DNA from: Candidatus Accumulibacter necessarius
GTDB lineage: Bacteria; Pseudomonadota; Gammaproteobacteria; Burkholderiales; Rhodocyclaceae
NCBI GenBank assembly: GCA_017302435.1
Contig: JAFLDL010000028.1
Location: 1-64,000, forward strand
Direction: 5' to 3'
Length of the DNA: 64,000 bases
Of the stretch, positions 42,236 to 51,794 are shown in pieces (position 1 is the stretch's first letter; every line of letters starts with the position of its first letter). The notes under the pieces are model-generated. The model did not search any database and was not told the origin of the DNA. It worked only from the letters and a program-made list of their open reading frames with translations. A program made the translations under genes and the position numbers.

Positions 42236-43257
42236 GGCAGCCTGATCTCCGTCTCGCGGGCAAAGGGCCATTTGCGGTTGACCTCGTTGACCAGATGCTC
42301 GACCTTGCGCAAAGTGGCTTCGACGTCGCTGCGCAGCGCGCCGAGATCGGTCGTTGCCGCACGCGTGTTGCCGGCGATGGCTTGCGCATCGACCAGCACA
42401 GCATCCACTTTCTGCAGGCTGCCGCGTACTTCGGCCAGCAGCCCGTTGAGCTGCTTGACGGTGGTGCGTGTTTCGCTGACCAGGCCGCCCTGCTCCGCGA
42501 CTCCGTGCGGTCTGGCGGCCTGGCCAAAAACCTGGCGGTCGGCGTTGGCCACCAGGCTGTCGAGGCGGCCGGTGAGCACATCGGCACGCGCCAGCAGCGC
42601 GCTTGTCCGCTCGACCAGCTTGCGCGCCTCTGCCTCGTTGCCCAGCAGCACGCCCAGCGCGCCCTGCGGCCCCTTGAGCTTTTCGGTGACGGTCTGCAAA
42701 TTGGCCAGGCTTGCCAACAGCGCCGCATCCGCTGCCGTCAGCGCAGTGAGATTTTCCAGCAGCTCACTGACGGAAGCAGCCAGGCGGGGGAGCTCGGCCA
42801 GGGCATCGCCACGCAGGATCTGGCGAACGGCACCGTTCTCGAGCGGCGGGTCGTTGAGCACGCCACTAAAGGCGCGGATGCGCGTGCCGCCAACCAGGCC
42901 ACGTTCCATGGTAAAGACGCTGGAACTGCGCAGCCAGCGGGCATCCCTGCTCTTCACGTCAATCAGGATGCGGGCATTGCCGTCATCAGCAAGCTCAATG
43001 CGCGCCACGCGACCGATCGGAAAGCCGGCGAAGGTCATGTCCATGCCTACCAGCACGCCTTCCGAGTCGTCGGCAAGCAGCACCAGTTGCTGGGTGCGCT
43101 CAAAGAAGCCACGCGCGTAGAGCACATAGGCTCCCGACGCAAGCACCAGCGCCATCATGAGCAGCAGCAACAGCGCGGCCTTGAGCTCCAGGTTCTTCAC
43201 TACCTGGGGCGACTGATCGGCGGGACGAACCGTCGTGGGAGGCGGGGACTCGTTCAT
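42232..43257 (-). CDS. MCE (MlaD-like) substrate-binding protein
   Basis: A 341-residue inner-membrane-anchored protein. One transmembrane helix (about residues 25-48) is followed by a single MCE domain (about 55-135: GVLVGMDMTFAGFPIGRVARIEL). A long helical region with low sequence complexity follows. MCE proteins form rings that move lipids between membranes with MlaE-type permeases. It lies 10 nt after the permease gene. It is longer than E. coli MlaD and resembles the larger single-MCE proteins with a helical C-terminus. Confidence 0.9.
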   Translation of the reverse strand: MNESPPPTTVRPADQSPQVVKNLELKAALLLLLMMALVLASGAYVLYARGFFERTQQLVLLADDSEGVLVGMDMTFAGFPIGRVARIELADDGNARILIDVKSRDARWLRSSSVFTMERGLVGGTRIRAFSGVLNDPPLENGAVRQILRGDALAELPRLAASVSELLENLTALTAADAALLASLANLQTVTEKLKGPQGALGVLLGNEAEARKLVERTSALLARADVLTGRLDSLVANADRQVFGQAARPHGVAEQGGLVSETRTTVKQLNGLLAEVRGSLQKVDAVLVDAQAIAGNTRAATTDLGALRSDVEATLRKVEHLVNEVNRKWPFARETEIRLP

Positions 43258-43267
43258 GCGAAGTCAA

Positions 43268-44080
43268 TCAATAATAGTTGCCGAGCAGGGACACGACTTC
43301 GACCAGCAGAACCACCGAAAACAGCCGGGCAAGTTCCGTGATGTCGCTGCCGCGGCTGTAGCGTCCATCGGAATCGCGCTGAGCGGTCGCGGCCATCGGA
43401 ACGATGGCCACGGCGAGGCTGAAAAACAGGGTTTTGAGCGAGAAAATCAGGGTCACGGGCGCCGAGAACACCTTTCCCACGCTGTGCGTGTAGGCAGACA
43501 GGCCCCAAGGCGAAAGACCATAGACCGTCAGGTAACTCAGCACCAGTGCCACGACACAGCTGAGCGCCGCCAGCAACAGCACTGAAAATGCCGCCGCCAG
43601 CGCGCACGGCAGCAATACGGCCTGGAGCAGTTCCTGCTCGGAGCGGCGAATACCGCCGTCCTCCAGCCCAGCGAGACGCTCGCGAATCCCGTGCGCATTG
43701 GGCATACTGTAGCGCACTGCGACGAACATCGCCGCGTAGAGCGGGATGAGTTCCAGCACCAGCGTGCGCACCACGACTTCCAGTGCGTACTGCGAGAGGC
43801 CGTAGCTCACCGCAGTGGCGACCACGATGCGTATCAGAACCAGACTGATAAGCGCCGAGAGAACCAGGAACCAGGTCAGCAACGGCGCTGTGGCCAGATA
43901 GATGTGGCGCAGGATGGTCTGACGCTGCCGGCCACTTCGGTAACTCGAGGACGCCAGGGCGAGAACGATGATCTGCGCCGCAAGCAAAAGCACGCGTAGC
44001 CAGGAAGCCCAGCGAGCACGCGCCCGCCGCCCCAGATGGAGCAGGCTTGCTTGCGCCAGGGAGAGGAAGTGCAAGGCCAT
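43268..44080 (-). CDS. MlaE-family ABC permease
   Basis: A 270-residue inner-membrane permease with about five hydrophobic segments and the family's ELIPLYAAMFVAVRYS motif (about 110-125), which relatives have as the coupling region. It is the first gene of a three-gene unit (permease, MCE protein, lipoprotein). The usual MlaF-type ATPase, which would sit between permease and MCE gene, is absent, so the energy-providing subunit must come from elsewhere or the system is reduced. Confidence 0.87.
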   Translation of the reverse strand: MALHFLSLAQASLLHLGRRARARWASWLRVLLLAAQIIVLALASSSYRSGRQRQTILRHIYLATAPLLTWFLVLSALISLVLIRIVVATAVSYGLSQYALEVVVRTLVLELIPLYAAMFVAVRYSMPNAHGIRERLAGLEDGGIRRSEQELLQAVLLPCALAAAFSVLLLAALSCVVALVLSYLTVYGLSPWGLSAYTHSVGKVFSAPVTLIFSLKTLFFSLAVAIVPMAATAQRDSDGRYSRGSDITELARLFSVVLLVEVVSLLGNYY

Positions 44081-44117
44081 CCGTGCGAGTATCGCTGGCC
44101 TTGAAAAGCCAAGTCAA

Positions 44118-44396
44118 CACGCGATCACCTTCGCACCGATTTTCATTGCCTACTCGGCAGAGCTGATCAACCCCGAGCAATTCAGCGGCCTGATCGAAAC
44201 CGATTCGCAACGGGTATTGCCGACGCGGCTCCTCAAACACACCCCCGACGTCGCGCAGGCGATCTTCTTCGCTGCCGCCCTTTCGGCGATCATGAGCTGC
44301 GCGTCGGCGACGCTGCGGGCGCCGTCGGTCGCCTTCTTGGAAAACACGGTGCGCAACTTTTCCCCGAGATTGGCGACCACGCCTTTCTGCGCCTGA
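44118..44396 (+). pseudogene. fragment of a sodium:solute symporter (SSS family)
   Basis: The plus strand encodes FAPIFIAYSAELINPEQF, then LPTRLLKHTPDVAQAIFFAA, LSAIMSCASATLRAPSVAFL and ENTVRN before a stop. This matches the middle-to-late region of SSS transporters, where LSAIxSxASxTLLAPS is a hallmark. A one-base shift near 44370 would extend it as GDHAFLRLMHA. There is no start or N-terminal half, and the fragment abuts the mlaE-like gene, so the larger part was lost by deletion. Confidence 0.65.
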
Positions 44397-44660
44397 TGCA
44401 CGCAGCAGGTGCGGAGTCGCTCGACGATTCCCGTGATGCGCGCGGACTGCAACCGCACTTTGTGGTAACGTCAGGTTGTCCTTCGCTGTTCAAGGCGTCT
44501 GCACAACCGCTCCGCCTCGATTTCCGACTGCCCTGGCTATTCCGGCCGAGTCAAGGCGACACAGCTGGCGCCAGGACTTGCCACAACCCGCCACGTCCGC
44601 GGTCGGTTGGGAGCGAAGCCTCGTTGCAATTGCGCTTTCTTGTTGCCTGCCTTCGACCTT

Positions 44661-45767
44661 ATGGAGCAAGCCCTGCCCAACACGCCCCTGGCTGACGAAA
44701 TCCGGAGAACAGCACCGCCGCCACGGTCAACACGGCTGCCGCTCTATCTGTCGCTGGCTTATCTGGTGCTGATCAGCTATGCCAGCCTCTATCCTTTTGC
44801 CAACTGGCGTGACCTCGGCGTCCCGCCGCTGGCGTTTGTCGACGCCGCCTGGCCTCGCTACTGGACGGTTTTCGACCTCGCGGTAAACATCCTTGCCTAT
44901 CTGCCGCTGGGCTTCCTCCTGGCGCTCGCGCTGCGCCGACTGCCGGGCGGCCGCTGGTCTGCCGCCATCATCGCCGTGTTGTTCGGCAGCCTGCTCAGCC
45001 TCGCCCTGGAATGCCTGCAGAACTGGTTGCCGGCGCGCGTGCCATCGAATCTTGACCTGGCGTGCAACGCCGCTGGAACAGCCATCGGGGCCGTGCTGGC
45101 GTTCTGTAACGGCAAGCGCATCTTCAGGCGCATCGGCCAGCTCCAGCAGGAACTACTGGCCCCGATCGCGCACGTCGAACTGGGCCTGGTTCTGCTCGGC
45201 ATGTGGCTGCTGACCCAGTCATCACCGGAAACACTGCTCTTCGGCACCGGCGACCTGCGCAGCGTGATCGAGCTGACGCCGGCCGTTCCCTACGCGGCGC
45301 ACTCCTTTTTCGTCCTCGAGGCCGCGGTCATCGCCTGCAACACCATGGTCATCGGTCTTTTCGCACGAACCCTGCTCGCCGACCGGGCGGCTCCGCATCT
45401 CGCCCTCCTGGCCTTCTTCGTCCTCGCCCTGGCGATCAGGACGTTCGCCGCGGCCGTCCTCGTCGCCCCACAGGACGCCTTCGCCTGGCTGACGCCGGGC
45501 GCCCGGCTCGGCCTGCTGGTCGGTGGTGTGCTGCTATCGCTGATGTTGCTGCTGCCAGGGCCAATACGCGTCGCCCTGGCAGGGGTTGCCCTGATGGCCG
45601 GCACGACGCTGGTAAACCTGACGCCGGCAAACCCTTACTCGGAAGCGGCACTGGCCGCCTGGCGTCAGGGACACTTCCTCAACTTCAATGGTCTGACCCG
45701 CTGGGTGGCCGGTCTCTGGCCCTTCGTTGCCCTGCCCTATCTGACGGCCGTCGGACGACGCCTGTAA
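44661..45767 (+). CDS. VanZ-like family membrane protein
   Basis: A 368-residue integral membrane protein. The N-terminal third is a VanZ-like domain (about residues 28-160, with SYASLYPFANW, DLAVNILAYLPLGFLLAL and SLALECLQNWLPARVPSNLDLACN). Several further hydrophobic segments fill the rest (about 175-365). VanZ-type proteins are linked to teicoplanin tolerance in gram-positive bacteria, but the role in proteobacteria is not known. The start at 44661 has a weak ribosome-binding site. It converges with the J-protein gene. Confidence 0.82.
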   Translation: MEQALPNTPLADEIRRTAPPPRSTRLPLYLSLAYLVLISYASLYPFANWRDLGVPPLAFVDAAWPRYWTVFDLAVNILAYLPLGFLLALALRRLPGGRWSAAIIAVLFGSLLSLALECLQNWLPARVPSNLDLACNAAGTAIGAVLAFCNGKRIFRRIGQLQQELLAPIAHVELGLVLLGMWLLTQSSPETLLFGTGDLRSVIELTPAVPYAAHSFFVLEAAVIACNTMVIGLFARTLLADRAAPHLALLAFFVLALAIRTFAAAVLVAPQDAFAWLTPGARLGLLVGGVLLSLMLLLPGPIRVALAGVALMAGTTLVNLTPANPYSEAALAAWRQGHFLNFNGLTRWVAGLWPFVALPYLTAVGRRL

Positions 45768-45777
45768 TAAGCTGTCC

Positions 45778-46812
45778 TCAGCCGCTCGCCCCCTGCCTGC
45801 GCGCACGCATCTGCAACTCCCAGGCCGCCAGTTGCGGCGCACGGCGATCGAGATCCGCGGCCAGCCGGTCTTCGAGACCTTCGAGAAGTTCGATATCCTC
45901 GGGACCGACGTGCGGGTCGATGCTCGCCAGATGCACCACCAGGTCGCCGGCAGCACGCGCGCGCTTGCCGGGGTAGCCGCAGCCCGGCAGCCGATGTTCG
46001 CCTGGCTGTTGCGCCCATGGCGACAGTTCGAGGCTGGCACTGCCAGTCAGCGTCGGCACCTCGACGCGCCCGCCGGCAAGCCGCCGGAAGACGCTTACGG
46101 GCACCTGGCAATGGAGGTCACGACCCTGCAGGACGAACAGCGCATGCGCAGCGAAGCGGATCTCGAGATACAGGTCGCCGGCAGCGGCCTCCTCGCCACC
46201 GGGCGGCCGGGGTGCCTGCCGAGTCAGCCGCAGGCGCTCGCCGTCGAGCAGCCCGGGCGGCACGGTGACCGCCAGCGTGCGCAGCGCCTGCTGCCAGCCG
46301 CTGCCCGTGCAGTCCGTACAGGCGGTCTCGCGCAGGTATCCGCGCCCGGCACAGATATCGCAGCGACTGGTCCGGCCGCCCGGGCGCGACACCCGACCAC
46401 AACCGCTACAGGCTGGGCACGGCACCAGATGATCGTGCTGCACCCGTCCGCTGCCAGCACAGTGGTGGCAGCAGACGCAGTCGATCAGCTCAACATTCTT
46501 GTGGCAACCCGATGCCGCTTCTTCGAGCGTCAGTATCAGGGCCTGCACCAAGTCATCGCCGACGGTCCCGGCAACAGGGTCGCCGGGGGTCGCCTCGGCC
46601 GCCAGCGTTTGCCGCCACACGGCCAGGCGCTGTGGATCGCACAGCAGCTCATAGGCCGCGTGCACCCGCTTGAATTCGCTGCCGGCGATCGGCGAAGGGT
46701 TGCGATCCGGGTGCCAGAACATGGCCAGCCGCCGGTAGGCGCGCTTGACTTCCTCGCGCGACGCCTCCTCCTTTACGCCAAGGATGGTGAAAGGATCGTC
46801 TCTGAGGGTCAT
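45778..46812 (-). CDS. DnaJ-like J-domain protein with four zinc-finger repeats
   Basis: A 344-residue Hsp70 co-chaperone. The J-domain (about 7-70) has the HPD motif in FWHPDRN. There is no Gly/Phe-rich linker. Four CxxCxGxG-type motifs follow (CHHCAGSG, CPACSGCG, CDICAGRG, CTDCTGSG, about 112-172), then a DnaJ C-terminal peptide-binding domain. It is shorter than true DnaJ and not near dnaK, so it is likely a specialised paralogue. It converges with vanZ. Confidence 0.87.
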   Translation of the reverse strand: MTLRDDPFTILGVKEEASREEVKRAYRRLAMFWHPDRNPSPIAGSEFKRVHAAYELLCDPQRLAVWRQTLAAEATPGDPVAGTVGDDLVQALILTLEEAASGCHKNVELIDCVCCHHCAGSGRVQHDHLVPCPACSGCGRVSRPGGRTSRCDICAGRGYLRETACTDCTGSGWQQALRTLAVTVPPGLLDGERLRLTRQAPRPPGGEEAAAGDLYLEIRFAAHALFVLQGRDLHCQVPVSVFRRLAGGRVEVPTLTGSASLELSPWAQQPGEHRLPGCGYPGKRARAAGDLVVHLASIDPHVGPEDIELLEGLEDRLAADLDRRAPQLAAWELQMRARRQGASG

Positions 46813-47096
46813 CGGACAGTCACGGGTCGTCGCACGGCAGCTCTGCTCCGGATTTCAAGGATCCTGCCAATCCTGCAGTGCTATCCTTACACACAACTTG
46901 CGACCAAGAGTTCTCGCCAATCTTCCGATCCACACGCCAGCACTTGCAAGACCATGACCATCCTGACCTTCGTGATGCCGTTTGCTCAGCCAGCTGCCAT
47001 CCCGCCCCTGCACCAGCCTGTCCTGCTAAGCAACGTTTTCACGGCGTTCTCCGCTGTTGCTGGCAGCCCCCAGCTGCCAGCGAGCTAGCTCGAACC

Positions 47097-47681
47097 TTGG
47101 ACCTCATCTCTCGCACCCTTGCCGCGCGCGCCTTGTCGCTGATCGGCCATCCCGCGTTGCTGGTGCCAGCCGCTGTCGTCCAAGGAGCGTCGATCAGGCA
47201 GGCTCCGGTGCAGGTCGTGCTCGTCGCGACCGCCGTCTCGCTTCTCCTTGCGCTTGTTGTCGTCGTCTACAGCCTGGTACGAGTACGGGCAGGCCGCTGG
47301 TCGCACGTCGATGCATCGCTCCCGCAGGAACGGACGCAACTCAATCTGTTCGCGGCGCCACTGCTTTTCGTCGCGGCCGCTGTGCTGTGGTGGCTCGGCC
47401 AGCCGCAGGCAATAGTCCTGGGACTGGCGCTCGGTGGTGCGCTGGTGGTGTGCGCGCATCTGCTGCGTCACCGGCTCAAACTTTCGCTGCATGCGGGCTT
47501 CGCCGCCTTTTCCGCGCTGCTGCTGTGGCCGAGCTACCTGGGCATGTTGTCGCTGCTCTTGCTGGCCGTCGGGGTAGCCTGGTCACGCCTGGTGTTGTCG
47601 CGCCACACGCCGCAGGAGGTGGCGCTCGGGTTGCTCGCCGGCGCCGCGGCGGGGCTGGCATTCAACGTTCTCGCTGGCTGA
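47097..47681 (+). CDS. PAP2-like membrane phosphatase family protein (start uncertain)
   Basis: About 194 residues with five or six hydrophobic segments. The C-terminal half has motifs resembling type 2 phosphatidic acid phosphatases: SLHAGFAAFSALLLWPSYL (motif 2, with His) and SRLVLSRHTPQEVALG (motif 3, SR...H, with Glu in place of the usual Asp). The first motif (KxxxxxxRP) is not clear, so activity is uncertain. A TTG at 47097 was chosen because similarity starts there; no good ribosome-binding site was seen. Confidence 0.65.
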   Translation: MDLISRTLAARALSLIGHPALLVPAAVVQGASIRQAPVQVVLVATAVSLLLALVVVVYSLVRVRAGRWSHVDASLPQERTQLNLFAAPLLFVAAAVLWWLGQPQAIVLGLALGGALVVCAHLLRHRLKLSLHAGFAAFSALLLWPSYLGMLSLLLLAVGVAWSRLVLSRHTPQEVALGLLAGAAAGLAFNVLAG

Positions 47682-47852
47682 AATGGGCTTCTGCCTGGTG
47701 CATGCCAACAGCGGGCGAGGTGTCGGCGGCGTGCCAACCCAGTCGCCGCCTGATCGATGCCGGGGAACGGCCTGCTGCCACCATGGTGCCCGACTGCAGC
47801 GCGCGAAAGGCGGCATCGAGCAAATCACGAGCACGCTGCGGGAGGTAACATA

Positions 47853-48794
47853 ATGGCGGCAAAACCCATCCCACGATCGGCGCTGACACGCTACGCCTGG
47901 CTATCGATCGCGGCCGCTGCTGCCACCATCCTGCTCAAGGGCGTGGCGTGGTGGCTGACCGGCTCGGTCGGACTATTGTCCGACGCCATCGAATCGTTCG
48001 TGAACCTGGCTGGCGCATTGATGGCGTTGTGGATGCTGACGCTGGCGGCTCTCCCAGCGGACGACGATCACGCTTACGGCTATAGCAAGGCCGAGTATTT
48101 CTCCAGTGCCTTCGAGGGCTTCCTGATCCTCCTCGCGGCGGTCAGCATTGGCTATGCCGCGATTGCCCGGCTGCTGCAGCCGCAGCCGCTGGAGGCGGTG
48201 GGCGTCGGGCTGATGGTTTCCGTGCTCGCATCAGTGGTAAACCTTGCCACCGCCCGCACCTTGATGAAAGTCGGCAAGGAGAACAATTCGATCACCCTGG
48301 AGGCTGACGCACAGCATCTGATGACCGATGTGTGGACTTCGGCAGGGGTCATTGTCGGCGTCGGCCTGGTCTGGCTGAGTGGCTGGCTGTGGCTTGATCC
48401 GGCGATCGCGCTGCTGGTTGCCGCAAACATCCTCTGGACCGCCTGGCAGCTCATGCGGCGTTCCTTCGCCGGTCTGCTGGACGCCTCCCTGCCACCGGAC
48501 AGGCTGGCGCAGATCGAATCCCTATTGGCAGTGTATCGTCAGCAGGGCCTTGATTTTCACGCCCTGCGCACGCGCCAGTCGGGCAGCCGCAGCTTCGTCA
48601 GCCTGCACGTTCTGGTACCAGGCAACTGGACCGTGCAGCAGGGTCACGACTGCGTCGAGCAGATCGAGAACGAGATTCGCCAGCGCCTGCTGCACGCGCA
48701 CGTCACGACCCACCTGGAACCATTGGAAGACCCCGTCTCAATGAGCGACCAGGGGCTTGAGCGAGCGATCGGACCGGACAAGAATCCGCCCTGA
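47853..48794 (+). CDS. cation diffusion facilitator (FieF-like metal efflux)
   Basis: A 313-residue inner-membrane transporter with about six helices. The metal-site residues are visible in [11 protein letters not shown] (helix 2) and HLMTDVWTS (helix 5), the two Asp/His sites of the CDF family. A C-terminal cytoplasmic metallochaperone-like domain (about 210-300, with [20 protein letters not shown]) follows. It probably exports zinc, iron or a similar divalent ion in exchange for protons. GGAGGTAACATA precedes the ATG. Confidence 0.93.
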   Translation: MAAKPIPRSALTRYAWLSIAAAAATILLKGVAWWLTGSVGLLSDAIESFVNLAGALMALWMLTLAALPADDDHAYGYSKAEYFSSAFEGFLILLAAVSIGYAAIARLLQPQPLEAVGVGLMVSVLASVVNLATARTLMKVGKENNSITLEADAQHLMTDVWTSAGVIVGVGLVWLSGWLWLDPAIALLVAANILWTAWQLMRRSFAGLLDASLPPDRLAQIESLLAVYRQQGLDFHALRTRQSGSRSFVSLHVLVPGNWTVQQGHDCVEQIENEIRQRLLHAHVTTHLEPLEDPVSMSDQGLERAIGPDKNPP

Positions 48795-48987
48795 ATGAAA
48801 GCTTGTGCCGCCGCTCCGTGGTGCCCGCCATGCGACTGCGGTTATTTCAGGGATTGTGCTGACGGAGTCGGTACAGCAGCGGGGCATGAACCGGCCAGCC
48901 AACGCCGTTCTGTCCTTTTCACCGCCGGCAGATGTCGCGCTGCGGCGTATTCAGAGCGGCAAACAGATCGACTCGCGCACGACGCCT

Positions 48988-49719
48988 TCAGGTCGCGCGT
49001 TTGACTAGCGAGCCGACGGCAAGACCCAACACTGACGCAGCGTTGCCGCGATTGACGGCGATCTCGACCAGGCCGACGCTGTTCTCGTACCAGAACGCCT
49101 GCCCCGTTGGCACTTCGGCAAACACCCGCGCCGGCGGAATGCGTACGGCACCGACCGCCAGCGGCGTGTCCTGCGGCACATTGACCGCCCGCATCCCGGT
49201 CAGCGCGTTGCCGTAGTGGTCTATGTAGATGACTTCCGCCAGATCATCCGCAGACATCGCGTGATCAAGGCTACCGCATTCGGCGAGTGCTGCCGCCGGC
49301 CACTCACCGGCGGCAATTCGCGCGGCGATCGGAGCGAACAGGTCGCGGCCGTGAAACGATACCGACAGTTCCACGGGCCGCCAGTTGATGCGCCAGCTCC
49401 GAAACGTTTGCGCGCGCGCCGCAACCACCGCCAGAAGGCCGTTGTCCGGACCGACGTAGAACTTGCCGTCGGCCTCCAGCACCACGGCCTGACGATCACC
49501 GCCGACACCGGGATCGACCACGGCGAGAAACACACTGCCGGGGTCAAACCGGGTCTGCAAGGCTGCCAGCAGATGCGCCCCGGCCCGCGGATCGAAATCG
49601 GGAACACGATGCAACAGGTCGACAATCGGCACGTCCTGCCGTCCGTGCTGCAGCAAGGCGGCCTTCATCTGGCCAACGTAGGGGTCGTCGATGCCGAAAT
49701 CAGTGTAAAGGACGATCAT
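48988..49719 (-). CDS. S-adenosyl-L-methionine hydrolase (adenosine-forming), DUF62 family
   Basis: A 243-residue protein of the chlorinase/fluorinase (SAM hydroxide adenosyltransferase) fold. Motifs: LYTDFGIDDPYVGQMK at the N-terminus, VVDPGVGGDRQ, GPDNGLL, FHGRDLFAP and IYIDHYGNALTG. The 23-residue loop typical of the fluorinase is not seen, so hydrolysis of SAM to adenosine and methionine is the likely reaction. The ATG at 49719 fits the family start. It is divergent from the ferredoxin gene. Confidence 0.9.
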   Translation of the reverse strand: MIVLYTDFGIDDPYVGQMKAALLQHGRQDVPIVDLLHRVPDFDPRAGAHLLAALQTRFDPGSVFLAVVDPGVGGDRQAVVLEADGKFYVGPDNGLLAVVAARAQTFRSWRINWRPVELSVSFHGRDLFAPIAARIAAGEWPAAALAECGSLDHAMSADDLAEVIYIDHYGNALTGMRAVNVPQDTPLAVGAVRIPPARVFAEVPTGQAFWYENSVGLVEIAVNRGNAASVLGLAVGSLVKRAT

Positions 49720-49867
49720 GGCGGGCCAATGGCAATGGTGTCGATCGTCAGCATAGCGCGTAGCGGGCGGCGAGGACATCCTCGATTCATGCAGAATGAG
49801 TTGCGCCGGACGATCTGGGTTAGAATCGATCGCCGCAGCACGCAACCCAACCGGAGGAACAGCTTCC

Positions 49868-50176
49868 ATGAGCTACTTTAAGCATCACGTGTTTTTCTGC
49901 TGCAACCAGCGGGGCGAGGGGGAAACCTGCTGCAACAACGCCGGCGCGATGGCCGCCCAGACCTACGCCAAGGACCGCATCGGCGAACTGCGTCTCAAGG
50001 GCGTTGGCAAGGTGCGCATCAACAAGGCCGGCTGCCTGGACCGTTGCGACAGCGGACCGGTGCTGGTGGTCTATCCGGAAGACGTCTGGTACAGCTATGT
50101 CGACAACGAGGACATCGAGGAAATCATCCAGGAACATCTGGTCCACGGGCGCGTCGTCGACCGTCTGCGTATCTGA
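49868..50176 (+). CDS. thioredoxin-like [2Fe-2S] ferredoxin
   Basis: A 102-residue protein of the thioredoxin-fold ferredoxin family. The cluster cysteines are in FFCCNQRGEGETCC (about 9-22) and AGCLDRCDSGP (about 54-64), the two-loop pattern of this family. It probably carries electrons in the cytoplasm; partner unknown. GGAGGAAC precedes the ATG. The alpha/beta hydrolase gene starts 22 nt later. Confidence 0.92.
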   Translation: MSYFKHHVFFCCNQRGEGETCCNNAGAMAAQTYAKDRIGELRLKGVGKVRINKAGCLDRCDSGPVLVVYPEDVWYSYVDNEDIEEIIQEHLVHGRVVDRLRI

Positions 50177-50198
50177 GTCGCCCTGAGCATCCGAAGCC

Positions 50199-50837
50199 AT
50201 GAGACTGCACCCGGAACAACTCCTGCTCGACGGACCGGTCGGCAAGATTGACCTCATCGTCGAGAACCCCGGCGCGCCACGCGGTATTGCGCTGATCGCC
50301 CACCCGCATCCGCTGTTCGGTGGCGGCAACACCAACAAGGTGGTGCAGACGCTGGCGCGCACTTTCAACCATCTCGATTACGTCGCGTTGCGCCCGAATT
50401 TCCGCGGCGTCGGTCAAAGCGAAGGAGCGCATGCCGATGGCCAGGGAGAAACCGACGACCTGCTGGCCGTACTGGCGGAAGCCAAGTGCCGCTACGGCAA
50501 CCTGCCCGTAGCGCTGGCCGGCTTCTCCTTCGGCGCCTACGTCCAGACGCGGGTGGCCGAAGCGCTGCTCGCGTCCGGCCATCCCGCCCAGCGGCTGGTG
50601 CTTGTCGGTACTGCCTCGGGGTTCGTGGAGGGCGCGCGCCGTTACCATACCAAGGCCGTGCCGGGTGACACCATCGTCATCCACGGCTCCGAGGACGCCA
50701 CCGTGCCGCTGGCGAACGTGATCGAATGGGCCAAGCCGCTCGAGTTGCCGGTGATCGTCGTCCCCGGCGCCGACCACTTCTTCCATCGTCGCCTGCACGT
50801 GATCCGCGAGATCGTCAGCCGCGCATGGCGTCACTGA
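50199..50837 (+). CDS. alpha/beta hydrolase
   Basis: A 212-residue alpha/beta-fold hydrolase related to the YsgA/dienelactone hydrolase-like group. The nucleophile elbow is GFSFGAY (Ser about 111) and the base is His in VVPGADHFFHRRL. The oxyanion-side motif HPHPLFGGGNTNK is a hallmark of this subgroup. Substrate unknown. Its end overlaps the start of the ABC ATPase gene by 13 nt, indicating one transcript. Confidence 0.88.
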   Translation: MRLHPEQLLLDGPVGKIDLIVENPGAPRGIALIAHPHPLFGGGNTNKVVQTLARTFNHLDYVALRPNFRGVGQSEGAHADGQGETDDLLAVLAEAKCRYGNLPVALAGFSFGAYVQTRVAEALLASGHPAQRLVLVGTASGFVEGARRYHTKAVPGDTIVIHGSEDATVPLANVIEWAKPLELPVIVVPGADHFFHRRLHVIREIVSRAWRH

Positions 50838-51790
50838 CGGGCCTGACCGCGTCCACCGCCTCGGTCAGCGACGCCGCGCTGCACGTGAGCGGCTTGTGCA
50901 AGTCCTACGCCGGTGAAACGGTCATCGCCGGCATCGACTTCGTGGTGCCCCCCGCCACCTGTTTCGGGCTGCTTGGCCCGAACGGGGCTGGCAAGACGAC
51001 CACCTTGCGCTGCTGCCTCGGGCTGACGACGCCTGACAGGGGCCACATCCGCCTCGCCGGGCGGCCGGTTCCGGCCGAGGCGGAAGCGGCGCGCACCCGG
51101 GTCGGCGTCGTCCCCCAGTTCGACAACCTCGACCCCGACTTCACCAGCAGCGAAAACCTGCTGGTCTATGGCCGTTACTTCGGCATCAAGGACGCCGTGA
51201 TCCGCGACCGCATCCCAGGTCTGCTCGACTTTGCCGGCCTCACCGGCAAGGCGAACGCGCGCATTCAGTCGCTGTCCGGGGGCATGAAGAGAAGACTCAC
51301 GCTGGCCCGGGCGCTGATCAACGACCCCGATATCATTTTTCTCGACGAACCGACGACCGGCCTCGACCCGCAGGCACGCCACCTGATCTGGGAACGCCTA
51401 AAGCGCCTGATGGTGGGTGGCAAGACGCTGATCCTGACGACGCATTTCATGGACGAGGCCGAACGCCTGTGCGACCGCCTGGCGATTCTCGACCACGGCG
51501 TGCTGATTGCCGAAGGCGCGCCGCGGGAGCTGATCGCCAGCCACATCGAGCCGCAGGTGGTGGAGATTTTTGGCGAAGGCGCTGCCGCCTGGGCCGCCAT
51601 CCGCCAGGGCCTCGGCGAACGCCTCGAGATGGCCGGTGACACCGCCTTCTTCTACTGCCGCGACGCCGCGCCGCTGCTCGCCGCGCTGGCCGGCGAAACC
51701 GGCCCCGCATCCGGCTTGCGGTACGTGCATCGCGCGGCCAGCCTCGAGGATGTCTTCCTCAAGCTGACCGGGCGCGACCTCCGGGACTAG
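50825..51790 (+). CDS. nodI: ABC transporter ATPase, NodI family
   Basis: A 321-residue ATPase: Walker A GPNGAGKTTT, signature LSGGMKRR, Walker B IIFLDEPTTGLD and the H-loop TTHFMDEA. The C-terminal part matches NodI-type (ABC-2) ATPases. With NodJ it forms an exporter; in rhizobia the pair exports Nod factors, but in betaproteobacteria the substrate is unknown. The ATG at 50825 lies inside the end of the preceding gene. Confidence 0.9.
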   Translation: MASLTGLTASTASVSDAALHVSGLCKSYAGETVIAGIDFVVPPATCFGLLGPNGAGKTTTLRCCLGLTTPDRGHIRLAGRPVPAEAEAARTRVGVVPQFDNLDPDFTSSENLLVYGRYFGIKDAVIRDRIPGLLDFAGLTGKANARIQSLSGGMKRRLTLARALINDPDIIFLDEPTTGLDPQARHLIWERLKRLMVGGKTLILTTHFMDEAERLCDRLAILDHGVLIAEGAPRELIASHIEPQVVEIFGEGAAAWAAIRQGLGERLEMAGDTAFFYCRDAAPLLAALAGETGPASGLRYVHRAASLEDVFLKLTGRDLRD

Positions 51791-51794
51791 GATC

